Of a DNA stretch of 20,408 bases, positions 1-8,390 are shown in pieces. How positions within the stretch are numbered: the first letter of the stretch is position 1; every line of letters begins with the position of its first letter. Origin of the DNA: Bifidobacteriaceae bacterium. GTDB taxonomy: Bacteria > Actinomycetota > Actinomycetes > Actinomycetales > WQXJ01. The notes below the pieces were generated by a model, which had not been told where the DNA came from, did no database searches, and saw only the letters and a program-made list of their open reading frames with translations. The stretch lies in the NCBI GenBank assembly GCA_031278075.1, contig JAITLE010000051.1, positions 1 to 20,408 on the forward strand, given 5' to 3'. A program made the translations under genes and the position numbers.

Positions 1-416
1 ACATTAGACACACTCACCTGATGCGCGTCTTGCACCTGGTCAGCGCCATACGAGCTTGCAACATTGAGTTGATAGGACTCAAAGTCTTTCGCCACCAGCA
101 ACTCGCTTTCCAGGTTCACACGCACCACATCGTCCAACTGGTCGCGGCAGTCGATCGAGATCGGCCCATCAAACTCGCCGTAGACAGCGTCCGGCCACGG
201 CGCAGCCCGCTCAGGGTCGCGCTCATAACCATCACAGGTCTTCACCGCAGACACCGCGCCCCCGCCGCCGTCATCGCCACCGGGAGTCTCAGCGCCGCCG
301 CCGGCGCTCGCGGTGCCATTCCCCGTTCCCGGCTCGGGATCGTCCCCGCCGCAAGCCGACACGCCCCCGACGACGAGCGCCGCACCGACACTCAACGCCA
401 ACAGTCTCCTGATCAT
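1..416 (-). CDS. Lipoprotein, 3' end beyond window (paralog of the 454-1272 gene)
   Basis: This frame is open from an ATG at 416 down to the window edge, giving 138 residues with no stop; the gene continues outside. It begins with a short basic, hydrophobic signal peptide ending in the lipobox VSAC (Cys22), then a Gly/Ala/Thr/Glu-rich linker, then a folded region with a conserved Cys pair (the KTCDGYERDP and DCRDQLDD segments). It is a clear paralog of the next gene upstream. The first 24 residues are almost identical, the linker is two residues shorter, and the block around YGEFDGPIS is nearly unchanged. The stretch after RVNLE diverges and is about four residues shorter. The ribosome site (GAAGGGAAGAG) is also shared, so the duplication included the leader. 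It is presumably a lipid-anchored protein outside the membrane. I recognise no family and no function can be given. Confidence 0.85.
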   Translation of the reverse strand, partial: MIRRLLALSVGAALVVGGVSACGGDDPEPGTGNGTASAGGGAETPGGDDGGGGAVSAVKTCDGYERDPERAAPWPDAVYGEFDGPISIDCRDQLDDVVRVNLESELLVAKDFESYQLNVASSYGADQVQDAHQVSVSN

Positions 417-453
417 TCACTCTTCCCTTCTGGGACCGATCCCCCGCCGACCC

Positions 454-1272
454 TCAGTCAAGATCGAAAGCCAGAGTCTTAGTCTCACCATCGATCGTCA
501 AATCAAACTTCAACGACCGCGGGCGCGCCGGAGCCTTCGACTCGTCGAACGCGAAATACCACCGCTTGCCCCAACTGTCAGCCTCGGTGTTGTCCTTAGG
601 CACGTAGACAGGACCGATCTCAACCGTCTCACCCAAACGGGAGACATCCAGCCACATGTCCTCGAAAGCCACCGGGCCGCCAAAGGCCTTCTCCCAGTAG
701 TCATAAGCGGTCATATTGTCCGTCACGGCACCCTCGTACAGGTCGCGCTGGTCAAGCAACCAATCGCTGTAGGCCGAGGGATCGGTAAGCACCACGTCAG
801 CCAACGCCATCACCGCACCGTCGCTACCACCCACTTCCACATTCGAGACACTCACCTGATGCGCGTCCTGCACCTTGTCGGCACCGTAGGCGCTAGTCAC
901 ATTCAGCACATACGACAACACATAAGACGAATCGGCCTCGACCATTCTCGATTCGCGCTCCAGGTTCACTCGCACTAGATCGTCCAACTGGTCGCGGCAG
1001 TCGCTCGAGATCGGCCCATCAAACTCGCCGTAGACAACGTCCGGCCACGGCGCAGCCCGCTCAGGGTCGCGCTCATAACCATCACAGGTCTTCACCGCAG
1101 ACACCGCGCCGCCGCCGCCGTCATCACTGCCGGAAGTCTCAGCGCCGCCCCCCGTGCCCGCCGTGCCGCCCCCAGAACCCGCGCCGGGCTCTGACTCGTC
1201 CCCGCCGCAAGCCGACACGCCCCCGACGACGAGCGCCGCACCGACACTCAACGCCAACAGTCTCCTGATCAT
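454..1272 (-). CDS. Lipoprotein of unknown function
   Basis: A 272-residue protein with a signal peptide MIRRLLALSVGAALVVGG followed by lipobox VSAC (Cys22), so lipid modification and export are expected. Residues 23-58 are a Gly/Ser/Thr/Ala-rich flexible linker. From about residue 60 an acidic soluble domain follows, with Cys63 and Cys92 as a possible disulfide, and ends in a beta-rich segment around FDLTIDGETK. The start is supported by AAAGGGAAG upstream of the ATG. It begins 44 nt after the DUF5702-type gene and ends 37 nt before its paralog, so it is probably the tail of the same operon. Lipoproteins beside Tad loci could serve as envelope anchors or accessory factors, but that is inference from position. 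I do not recognise the domain. Confidence 0.9.
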   Translation of the reverse strand: MIRRLLALSVGAALVVGGVSACGGDESEPGAGSGGGTAGTGGGAETSGSDDGGGGAVSAVKTCDGYERDPERAAPWPDVVYGEFDGPISSDCRDQLDDLVRVNLERESRMVEADSSYVLSYVLNVTSAYGADKVQDAHQVSVSNVEVGGSDGAVMALADVVLTDPSAYSDWLLDQRDLYEGAVTDNMTAYDYWEKAFGGPVAFEDMWLDVSRLGETVEIGPVYVPKDNTEADSWGKRWYFAFDESKAPARPRSLKFDLTIDGETKTLAFDLD

Positions 1273-1316
1273 TCGTTCTTCCCTTTCTGTTGCTTGGCTT
1301 CCCGGCGCTGACAGAG

Positions 1317-4300
1317 TCAGTATCCAACCGCTCCGCTGTACCTGAACTTGAATTGGCCTGGACCGAAGTCCACCGGCTTCTCGGCCTCAACGAATGTCAA
1401 GTCGACCGTGCGGTCATAGGCCGCGCCCCCGATGAAAAGTGGTTGGACCCTGACCACGGCGTCCAACTGAATCCAAGTGAAAGCATCCACCATTCGGAAC
1501 TGGTCGCCCCTGGCGTGCTTGTAGGAGCGTTCACCTTCAGTGGCGAAGCCGCTGCCGCTGTCACCTGAGTTGTAGATGACGTTGATCTGAATCACGTCCG
1601 CAGTTCGTTTGAGGACACCTTCGCCGGAACCCACTAGGCCGAACATCAAGAATAGCTGCAGGTAGCGCGAGTACGGGAAGGCCAAGGCGGCTTCGGCAGC
1701 CTGCCCACGGAGCGAGTTGCCATCATCCCCTTCAGCCTCAACGTTGCCTTCATCATCTTCGGTGATCTCTACTTCGCGGCATTGGTTGTCCGGATTAGGA
1801 TCCGGCGCGAACTCGCCGAGAAAGTCCACCAGATCGTTCAGGTCGGGGTACATCCTCCAGCCGTCGAACGCTTCTGTGTCATCGCTCTTCTTCTTCAGCA
1901 GGCCCACACCTTCGCCTTCGGCGAGGCGGACCAAATCGCTGACAGTCTCCAAGCCCGCCCAGACTATGTCCAGCACCACTTCCGCCAGTTTGGCGGGCAC
2001 CACGCCCCAGGTCGCCGCCGAAATCAACAGGCCCGCAGGGTTGGTGAACTCGCGGATCCCGAGCGACTTCCTGTCGTACCCCTTGTTGGAGAGGGCGTGG
2101 ATGGCGTTGATGGCGAACCGGATCAAGAAGATGGTCCCAACGGCCAAGTCCACATTCGCCTTGGGCGTGTCACGCCCGTAGATGATGTACTCGACCTCGC
2201 TGCCATAAAAGGCGTTGTTCTCCGCCTTCAACTCGAAGCCGGTCTGGGTGTGACCCGGCTCCCGCAGAGTGAAGGCAGCGTCCGTGGTGCCATGGTCCGC
2301 ATTCCAGGTGATCTCTGCGGCTTGCGTGGCGAAGGTGAAATTGGACGTGATGTAGTACGTGGTGTAGATGTCGTCGCGCAGGCCCTCGGCCAAGCTGACA
2401 ATCATCTTGCCGATCCCTCCCAAGAGGTTGCCGACCACATCCCCAAAGCCCTTGTGACCGTCAGAGTCCAGTTCGGAGTCGATCTCTTCCTCCTCCGAAA
2501 CGATCACGGCCGAGGACGGCAACTCAGAGTAGGCGCCGGAGATGCTGGTGCCCGGATCAGGCGATGAGGGAGCGGAGGGGAAAGAAGAGCGTTCATTGGC
2601 CTTCTCGGTCCTCTTCTCGATCTCATCGTCCAACTCGTCCTCAAGGCCCTCGTCACTTACGGCGCTCTCGAACTGCAATCTGAGTTGCTCGTAAAACAGC
2701 TCATTGACCAGCGTGGAGGCATCGACGCCGGGCGTCACCGCCGCTGAGTCGAACAGGTCGCCAAACGCCGACGCGTCGGCGGCCGTGTTCTCGAAGGCGG
2801 AGACGTCAAGGTCTGGGGCGGTCTTGAAAGCCGCGAAGTCAGTGATATCGGTCAGCAATTTGCCTGCCAGCTCGGCGGCTTCGATGTCTTCCTTGAGCGT
2901 CACAAGCCGGCCGTGAACGTCATCGACTTTCAGCCGCAGAGAGTTGACGTCCGGCCGGTTGTACGCCTTTTCGATGTCATCGTGATCCTGCACGTACTCG
3001 CGCCCGCACTGCAGCTCGGCCGCGGTCCCAGGGTCGGTGTAGGAGTCTTCGAAGTCCTGATTCTTGTCCGCGATCTCATCCACCTCGCCGAGCAAGTCAT
3101 CCAGCAGCTCCCCGCCCTTATCCAGGCGTTGGATCATGTGGTCGAGCATCGTCAGATCGGTCTGGATCTGCGCGTGAGCATCCTTGAAGGCCGTGTCCGC
3201 CTCTTGTTTGAGTTCGTTCCAGGCCGCCACCGCGTCGTTGTAGATGGGCAAGAGATTCCAATCCGAATCGGAGCTGTCCAACTCCCAGGCTTTGTCCAAT
3301 TCCGCCGCCTCTATGCCCTCCGGGTCGCTGGCGTGGTCGTCGAGCCATTTGAGCTTGCCGATGACGATCCGATAGCGCCTGACGCAATTCACCTTGTTCC
3401 CGGTGTCGCAAGCGGTCTTAGCCTGCGTTTGCTCCAAGATCATAAAGTCGTGAAGGCTATTCGCGTCGGTGCAGCCGGTTTCGCTGCACCACCGGGCGCT
3501 GACCTCGATCGGGTCCACATTCTTGAACGTGCCCCCGGACCCCGAGCCGATGAACAGGCCGTCGGCGCTACTTGGAGGATCATTGAGTGGCGGTAGCGCC
3601 TCACGCTTCCCCCCAGCCTTGAAGACGTTGACAGCCTTGGTGAACGCATCACTGTACGCTTCCCTCATATAGGCACCGCCGGTGTTGGCAAAGACTGGGC
3701 TGCTTCCCGAGGCGTTGAGCAAGTTCATGTAGCCGCCATAGTCGCCGCCGGTCTTCGCCTCGGGCCAAGTGCCAAGCTCAACCCAGATCTTCTTGGCGAT
3801 CTTGTTCGCGTCCTCCAAGGCCTCGTTGACCTCCAGCTGCTTCTCGATGACCTCGTTCTCCGCCTCCATGGCGCTCATCTGCTTCTGGATGCCCATGAAT
3901 TGGTTGATCAGGCCGACAATCGCCTCGGCTGGGGCGCGGTACTTCTCGAACTCGACTATCTGATGCTGCAGGACGTCCGGCTGGGCCAACTGGGAACCCG
4001 CCACTCCCATCGCCTCGAAGTCATCCAGGACCGCGTCCATGCGCAACAACGACGCGCTGACTTCCGGAGAGTCGCCGAAGAGGCTCGACAGGCTGGAGTC
4101 GATCGCCCCAGACTCGAAACCGCTCACGGCAAGCGTGTCGTGGAAGTACTGGAACAGGTTGGCCTTGAGCGCCTCGGCCGGCTCCTCGGCGGCCTGAGAC
4201 ACGGCGAACAGGCCGTAGACGTCCTGCAGCACCGAGTCGAAATTGGCCAGGCCGGCGTTCAGCGCCAAGTCGCCGGCCGCAGCCGCCTGAGCCTTCGCCA

Positions 4301-4421
4301 GTTGGACGCGCGAGCCGTCCACCACCAGCCCGGCCACCGCCACGGAAGGCGCCAGGATGATGGTCACGAACACAGTGATCGAACCGCGCATGCCCCGGTT
4401 GCGCCTCAGCCAATACTTCAT
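1317..4421 (-). CDS. TadG-like pilus assembly protein, DUF5702 type
   Basis: A 1034-residue protein starting with a short basic segment and one membrane helix (about residues 13-35, GSITVFVTIILAPSVAVAG), then DGSRVQLAKAQAAAAGDLAL and a YGLF motif. That arrangement is typical of DUF5702/TadG-like proteins, whose N-terminus resembles a pilin helix. A charged coiled-coil-like stretch lies near residues 165-205. The far C-terminal third has two stretches I associate with DUF5702: one around EVEYIIYGRDTPKANVD plus IRFAINAIHALSN, and one around SRYLQLFLMF plus ADVIQINV. The middle is acidic and helical. The bulk should lie outside the membrane. The start codon overlaps the tadE-like stop by ATGA, so the two are probably translationally coupled. 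Family assignment is from remembered motifs, with no search run. It is far longer than ordinary TadG proteins. Confidence 0.82.
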   Translation of the reverse strand: MKYWLRRNRGMRGSITVFVTIILAPSVAVAGLVVDGSRVQLAKAQAAAAGDLALNAGLANFDSVLQDVYGLFAVSQAAEEPAEALKANLFQYFHDTLAVSGFESGAIDSSLSSLFGDSPEVSASLLRMDAVLDDFEAMGVAGSQLAQPDVLQHQIVEFEKYRAPAEAIVGLINQFMGIQKQMSAMEAENEVIEKQLEVNEALEDANKIAKKIWVELGTWPEAKTGGDYGGYMNLLNASGSSPVFANTGGAYMREAYSDAFTKAVNVFKAGGKREALPPLNDPPSSADGLFIGSGSGGTFKNVDPIEVSARWCSETGCTDANSLHDFMILEQTQAKTACDTGNKVNCVRRYRIVIGKLKWLDDHASDPEGIEAAELDKAWELDSSDSDWNLLPIYNDAVAAWNELKQEADTAFKDAHAQIQTDLTMLDHMIQRLDKGGELLDDLLGEVDEIADKNQDFEDSYTDPGTAAELQCGREYVQDHDDIEKAYNRPDVNSLRLKVDDVHGRLVTLKEDIEAAELAGKLLTDITDFAAFKTAPDLDVSAFENTAADASAFGDLFDSAAVTPGVDASTLVNELFYEQLRLQFESAVSDEGLEDELDDEIEKRTEKANERSSFPSAPSSPDPGTSISGAYSELPSSAVIVSEEEEIDSELDSDGHKGFGDVVGNLLGGIGKMIVSLAEGLRDDIYTTYYITSNFTFATQAAEITWNADHGTTDAAFTLREPGHTQTGFELKAENNAFYGSEVEYIIYGRDTPKANVDLAVGTIFLIRFAINAIHALSNKGYDRKSLGIREFTNPAGLLISAATWGVVPAKLAEVVLDIVWAGLETVSDLVRLAEGEGVGLLKKKSDDTEAFDGWRMYPDLNDLVDFLGEFAPDPNPDNQCREVEITEDDEGNVEAEGDDGNSLRGQAAEAALAFPYSRYLQLFLMFGLVGSGEGVLKRTADVIQINVIYNSGDSGSGFATEGERSYKHARGDQFRMVDAFTWIQLDAVVRVQPLFIGGAAYDRTVDLTFVEAEKPVDFGPGQFKFRYSGAVGY

Positions 4422-5137
4422 GACGGGTCACTATCCTCCACAATGCCGATCAACGCTTGGAGTTGCCCGAGCTTCTGATCCACCCACTGGTCGAGTTTGC
4501 TGGCGTGGTAGTAGTCCTCGACCATCTGCAGATTTCGGATCAGCTCCGCAGACTCAAGCGCCGGATACTCGGCGCTGACGGGAATCTCCAGAAGCTCTGG
4601 CAGCCTGATCCACGAGTACTGGAGCGGCACCACCAGATCCTGTTGGGCGGTGGCCAAGGCGCTCCGGAAGATGCGCCCCTGAGCCTCCACGGACGGGTCG
4701 CCCGATGTCTCAAACATGTGCTTGGAGGGCGGCAGGGTTCCATTCTCAATGGCGGCGGCCAGCTTGTCCGCCGCCCCGCCAACATCCCCACCGCCGGTGA
4801 TGAGCGCGCCGAGGTTCCGGTAAGGGTTGTTCTCCTGCTGACTCATGTACACGTGCAGACCGGTGGCGCCAACGCCAGCGCCCTCGCCGAAGCTGACCGC
4901 TGACACGCCGGCGCCGTCGCCCGCGTCGAACACCACCATGTCGTTGTAGCCCGGGACCGACAACTGGCGCGCGGCATAGATCGCCTGCCGCTCGGCGGCC
5001 CCTTCCAGGACCCCGCGCTGGTAGACGCCAAAGCCCGCGATCAGCAGCATGCCCACCATCACCAGAACGATTGGGAACACCACCGTGTACTCGATGATGG
5101 TGCCCGCACCTTCCTCACGCCGTAACAACCGTCTCAC
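4418..5137 (-). CDS. tadE: TadE-like minor pilin/pseudopilin
   Basis: A 239-residue protein whose N-terminus REEGAGTIIEYTVVFPIVL, followed by MVGMLLIAGFGVYQRG, is the classic TadE/TadF form: a short basic leader, a Gly/Ala processing region, a Glu-Tyr pair, then one membrane helix (about residues 17-38). The rest is a soluble extracytoplasmic domain without a second membrane segment. The start is GTG at 5137 with AAAGG eight bases upstream. It lies 74 nt after the pilin gene, separated by a strong hairpin, and overlaps the next gene by ATGA. TadE-like proteins are thought to be prepilin-peptidase substrates that prime or tip the pilus. It could equally be called TadF, as the two are not separable by eye. 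Confidence 0.85.
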   Translation of the reverse strand: MRRLLRREEGAGTIIEYTVVFPIVLVMVGMLLIAGFGVYQRGVLEGAAERQAIYAARQLSVPGYNDMVVFDAGDGAGVSAVSFGEGAGVGATGLHVYMSQQENNPYRNLGALITGGGDVGGAADKLAAAIENGTLPPSKHMFETSGDPSVEAQGRIFRSALATAQQDLVVPLQYSWIRLPELLEIPVSAEYPALESAELIRNLQMVEDYYHASKLDQWVDQKLGQLQALIGIVEDSDPS

Positions 5138-5175
5138 TCCACACGCCTTTCAACTCACTGCCCGACACCGACGCT

Positions 5176-5204
5176 GGGCCGCCGCCCCCCAGACGCGGCG
5201 GCCC
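5176..5204 (-). terminator. 10-bp perfect GC hairpin after the pilin gene, attenuator or mRNA stabiliser
   Basis: GGGCCGCCGC at 5176-5185 and GCGGCGGCCC at 5195-5204 are perfect inverted repeats with a 9-nt loop. The structure begins seven bases after the pilin stop codon and lies in the only sizeable gap of the operon. No T-run follows on the transcribed strand, so it is not a textbook intrinsic terminator. It could protect the 3' end of pilin mRNA or partly stop transcription, giving more pilin than downstream minor components. The structure is seen; its effect is inferred. Confidence 0.6.
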
Positions 5205-5211
5205 GCGCCAA

Positions 5212-5463
5212 TCATCCAGGAATCTGCTGCTGAACGTCCTGTCCGCCCTGGGTGATGGTCTCCCACAGGCTGGCGAAGAACTCAGCGATCTTGGCCCTGA
5301 ACGCCACCGCCAGCAGCACCACGATCACCAGGATGATCACCACCGCGATGATCTCCATGCCGGATTCGTCTTCGCGGAAGCGCCGCAGGCGCTGCTGCGC
5401 CCGGCCCACCGCGTCCTGCGCCCGGAGGGCCATCGCGAGGGTCATGTCTTCGAATTTGCTCAT
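5212..5463 (-). CDS. flp: Flp1-like small pilin subunit
   Basis: An 83-residue protein made of a basic amphipathic leader of about 35 residues, the segment ESGMEIIAVVIILVIVVLLA (residues 33-52, the single membrane/assembly helix), and a short polar tail ending in QQQIPG. This matches Flp-type pilins of Tad systems: tiny, one hydrophobic helix preceded by Gly and Glu for prepilin peptidase cleavage (likely G35/M36, Glu37). I chose the ATG at 5463 because GGAGG sits eight bases upstream. A GTG three codons earlier would lie against the ribosome site. It follows tadC by 18 nt and is followed by a strong hairpin. It is probably the major polymerised subunit. The Glu is at +2 rather than the usual +5. 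Confidence 0.85.
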   Translation of the reverse strand: MSKFEDMTLAMALRAQDAVGRAQQRLRRFREDESGMEIIAVVIILVIVVLLAVAFRAKIAEFFASLWETITQGGQDVQQQIPG

Positions 5464-5471
5464 TGTTGTCA

Positions 5472-5476
5472 CCTCC
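5472..5476 (-). promoter_or_regulatory. Ribosome binding site of the pilin gene
   Basis: GGAGG within GAGGAGGT lies eight bases before the ATG at 5463. It is among the best sites in the window, as expected for an abundant pilin. It decides for the ATG over the GTG at 5472, which overlaps the site itself. Confidence 0.75.
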
Positions 5477-5481
5477 TCAAG

Positions 5482-6342
5482 TCACATTCCGCTCATTAAT
5501 GGAACAACTATCATGATCAGGATGCCAACCAGCATCAGAACTATGGGGATTATCAGTCGGTTCGACGCCTTGGCGCCCTTTTGCTTGACGTGTTCTTTCC
5601 TTTCGGCCCAGTTTAGCCGAGCCTGAGTCAATAGGAAATCCACCACGTCGGCCGAACCCTTCGAGAGGTTCTGGGTCAGGGTCGAGGAGAACTTCTTGAC
5701 CTTGGGGTTCAGCGACCGGTTGCCGAAGTCGAGAATGGCGTCTGTCTGGGACACGCCGTTGCGCATCTCATCCTCCGCCCGGCGCATCTCCTGATAGATG
5801 GCGGAATCCCCGCTGTTGGCCACTTGACTCCAGGCCTCGCGTACTATCATTCCGGCGTTGACCAGCAACGTCATCTTGGACAAAACCTCGGGGAAGTCCC
5901 TGATGAACTGCTCGGAACGAGCGTTGATTTCCTTCTTGATGTCGCCATCGTACTTGGCCCAAACCAACGCCATGGCGACCGCGCCAACGGCCAAGACCAT
6001 CACTTCGCCGGTGAGCGCGAAGCCCAGCAACGTCAACGGCAGGAGGGCCAGCCAGAGCGAAACCACCTGGGCATAAAAAACTCGAAAATGGTACTCGGCG
6101 AACTGCGGCCCGTTCAAGACGGCCGCTTCGCGCCGACGGCGCCGGTCGAAGGTCGAGTTGTACTTGTAGTGAACCAAGTCCAGCAGCCAGAACCCCGCCG
6201 GGTAGAGAATCTTCAGCCGATCCGTCAGCGGCGCCGTCAGCGCCGCGTAACGCCGGTGGCCAACCTCAAGCGCCGCCAAGAAGCAGGCGGCCAAGACCGT
6301 TCCCAGGGCGGCGGCGATCACGCCGCTGAGCAGTGGACGCAT
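5482..6342 (-). CDS. tadC: TadC-like inner-membrane platform protein
   Basis: A 286-residue protein with an N-terminal membrane helix (about 7-27), a hydrophobic pair near 93-133, a T2SSF-type cytoplasmic domain (about 160-255, with FPEVLSKMTLLVNAGMIVRE and the NLSKGSADV region) and a C-terminal helix (LIIPIVLMLVGILIMIVVPL). This order is usual for TadC, the partner of TadB in the platform on which the ATPase acts. It starts with ATG three bases after the tadB stop, and tadB-tadC-pilin is the conserved Tad order. Length is normal for TadC. The positions of the middle helices are estimated by eye. Confidence 0.88.
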   Translation of the reverse strand: MRPLLSGVIAAALGTVLAACFLAALEVGHRRYAALTAPLTDRLKILYPAGFWLLDLVHYKYNSTFDRRRRREAAVLNGPQFAEYHFRVFYAQVVSLWLALLPLTLLGFALTGEVMVLAVGAVAMALVWAKYDGDIKKEINARSEQFIRDFPEVLSKMTLLVNAGMIVREAWSQVANSGDSAIYQEMRRAEDEMRNGVSQTDAILDFGNRSLNPKVKKFSSTLTQNLSKGSADVVDFLLTQARLNWAERKEHVKQKGAKASNRLIIPIVLMLVGILIMIVVPLMSGM

Positions 6343-6345
6343 CGC

Positions 6346-7155
6346 CTAGGCCTCCACATTCATGATCTTGAGCCCCAGCCAGTAGGCCACGCCGAAGACG
6401 ATCAAAGCCGCCGTCGCGGAAAGATACTTGAGCAGCCCCGGGCCGCCGCCCAGACCGCCCATGGTGTTTAGTATCACGGCGAAGATGATCGGCATGACCG
6501 CCATCATGTTGAGTTCGGACTTGCCGGACGAGATCATGGTCTCTACCTCGAGGTCGATCTCAGTCTTCTCATTGATGATCGCATAGGTGTTCTCCACGAC
6601 GGACTTCATGTCTCCACCCTTTTCACGGACCACCACAAAGATGTCCGCGAAGGTCTGGATCTCCGCCACCCGGCTGCGCGCCGCCAGATCAGAGAGCAGA
6701 GTCTCGATCTGGACGCCGTTGCGCAGACCGGCCAAGACCAGGCGAACCTCTCTGACAATGTCCGCGTCGGCCGAATACAGCTCGCTGAGGTCGGATTGCG
6801 CGGCCTCGAAGGAATCGGGGATATTGCGCCCAGCGCCGATCGAGGAAGCCAGCGACTCCAGGAGGTCGCGGAACTGCAGGCGCAAAGACTGCATCTGCTT
6901 CTTGATTCGGCGCGAGCGCCAAAGCTTGACGGCCACGATCCCCACAGCCGCGGCGGCCACGAGGGCCAGCGGCAGCACGCCGTAAAAGATCCAGCCGACC
7001 CCCGCGCCAGCGGCAGCGCCCAACAAGAAAACCGCCAGGCGCTCCGGCCTGCTCATGTCGTGGCGCCAGTAAACCTTGGTGTCAGCCCACAAATACTGTT
7101 CGGTGACCTGTTCGTCAGCGGCGTCAGCGTGTTGGGAGCGAAGCGGCAGCGACAT
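6346..7155 (-). CDS. tadB: TadB-like inner-membrane platform protein
   Basis: A 269-residue protein with an N-terminal polar segment, two close membrane helices (about 40-78), a T2SSF cytoplasmic domain (about 88-210, starting LRLQFRDLLESLASSIGAG and containing VVREKGGDMKSVVENT), and C-terminal helices around MAVMPIIFAVILNTMGG and TAALIVFGVAYWLGL. It should pair with TadC as the platform of the Tad assembly machine. The ATG at 7155 shares one base with the cpaF stop (TGATG), a classic coupling junction, so I prefer it over the internal Met34. Length and order fit the family. Confidence 0.88.
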   Translation of the reverse strand: MSLPLRSQHADAADEQVTEQYLWADTKVYWRHDMSRPERLAVFLLGAAAGAGVGWIFYGVLPLALVAAAAVGIVAVKLWRSRRIKKQMQSLRLQFRDLLESLASSIGAGRNIPDSFEAAQSDLSELYSADADIVREVRLVLAGLRNGVQIETLLSDLAARSRVAEIQTFADIFVVVREKGGDMKSVVENTYAIINEKTEIDLEVETMISSGKSELNMMAVMPIIFAVILNTMGGLGGGPGLLKYLSATAALIVFGVAYWLGLKIMNVEA

Positions 7156-8390
7156 CAGAAAGCCTCCGTGATCCCGGCTTGGAGCAGCTTCTCACGGTTC
7201 ACCAAGGGGTTGTCGGTGCGGACAAGAGCACCGACCACCCGCTTGTCTGTTGAGGCCTTGGACTCCTCGAAACGGTAGAGCGTGTTCAACTCGATCTGAT
7301 TGGTACCAGGCTCGTAGCCCTTGACCTCGACTATTTCCATGGTCTTACGTGACTTGTCCCTCAGGCGAGCTAGATGCACAATCACGTCAATGGCGGAGGC
7401 GATCTGCTGGCGGATCGCCGCCAGCGGCAGAGCAGCCGCTCCCTGCAGCACCATGGTTTCAAGACGTGAGAGCATGTCCCTGGTCGAGTTGGCGTGACCG
7501 GTGGAGAGCGAGCCGTCGTGGCCGGTGTTCATGGCCTGGAGCATGTCCAAAGCCTCAGGTCCGCGGACCTCGCCCACCACGATCCTGTCAGGCCTCATTC
7601 TCAGCGAGGACTTGATCAGATCGCGGATCGTGATCTCGCCAACACCCGAGGCGTTGGCGACCCGCGCCTCAAGCGAGACCAGGTTCTCAACATTGGTGAT
7701 CTGCAACTCGGCGGAGTCCTCGATTGTGATGATGCGCTCATCCGCCGGGATGAAATTGGAGCAGGCGTTGAGAAATGTCGTCTTGCCGGAGCCGGTGCCG
7801 CCAGAGATGAAAATGTTGTACTTGGCGCGGACCAGCGCTTCGATCACCCCCGCGATCTCCGCTGTGAGCGAGCCATATTCGATGAGTTTGCCGATCGTCA
7901 TCGGCTCGGCGGAAAACTTGCGAATGGTGACCGTGGCGCCGGTGAGGGCGATTGGCGGCAGCACCACGTTGACGCGGCTGCCGTCCAACAGCCGGGTGTC
8001 GACTATTGGAGTGGCGGTGTTGACCTCCTTGCCGACCTTCCCCACCAGCCGCTGGATGATCTCCTCCAGTTTCGCCTCAGACTCGAAGACGGCGCTGTAC
8101 CGGCGCAAGCGGCCACCCTTCTCGATGAAGACGTTGGCCGGACCATTGATCATGACCTCGGTGATGTCCTGATCAGCGATTATGCTGTCCAACAGGCCCA
8201 GCCCGCGGATTTGGTTGAAGACCGCGTCGATTATCTCCGCTTGGGCGCCAACCGGCGCGTCCGCGCCGGCCCCGGTCCTGACCAGATGGGTGATCAAGGC
8301 CAGGAGGTCTTCATCGGGCATCTCCCGCGTGGACGTGTCCCACTGGACACGTTCCAGCACCTGGCCCATCAGCGCCGACTTGTCAAACAT
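7155..8390 (-). CDS. cpaF: CpaF/TadA-type secretion ATPase
   Basis: A 411-residue type II/IV secretion ATPase that hydrolyses ATP to drive pilin assembly at the cytoplasmic face. Visible motifs are Walker A GGTGSGKTT (residues 197-205, Lys203), the Asp box ITIEDSAEL (221-229), Walker B RIVVGEVRG (269-277) and the His box with GHDGSLSTGHA (290-300). The N-terminal domain contains ITEVMINGPANVFIE, typical of the CpaF branch, and RVNVVLPPIALTG. All catalytic elements are intact and length is normal. The start overlaps the cpaE-like stop by 8 nt, and tadB follows with a TGATG junction. This is the firmest assignment in the window. Confidence 0.96.
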   Translation of the reverse strand: MFDKSALMGQVLERVQWDTSTREMPDEDLLALITHLVRTGAGADAPVGAQAEIIDAVFNQIRGLGLLDSIIADQDITEVMINGPANVFIEKGGRLRRYSAVFESEAKLEEIIQRLVGKVGKEVNTATPIVDTRLLDGSRVNVVLPPIALTGATVTIRKFSAEPMTIGKLIEYGSLTAEIAGVIEALVRAKYNIFISGGTGSGKTTFLNACSNFIPADERIITIEDSAELQITNVENLVSLEARVANASGVGEITIRDLIKSSLRMRPDRIVVGEVRGPEALDMLQAMNTGHDGSLSTGHANSTRDMLSRLETMVLQGAAALPLAAIRQQIASAIDVIVHLARLRDKSRKTMEIVEVKGYEPGTNQIELNTLYRFEESKASTDKRVVGALVRTDNPLVNREKLLQAGITEAF

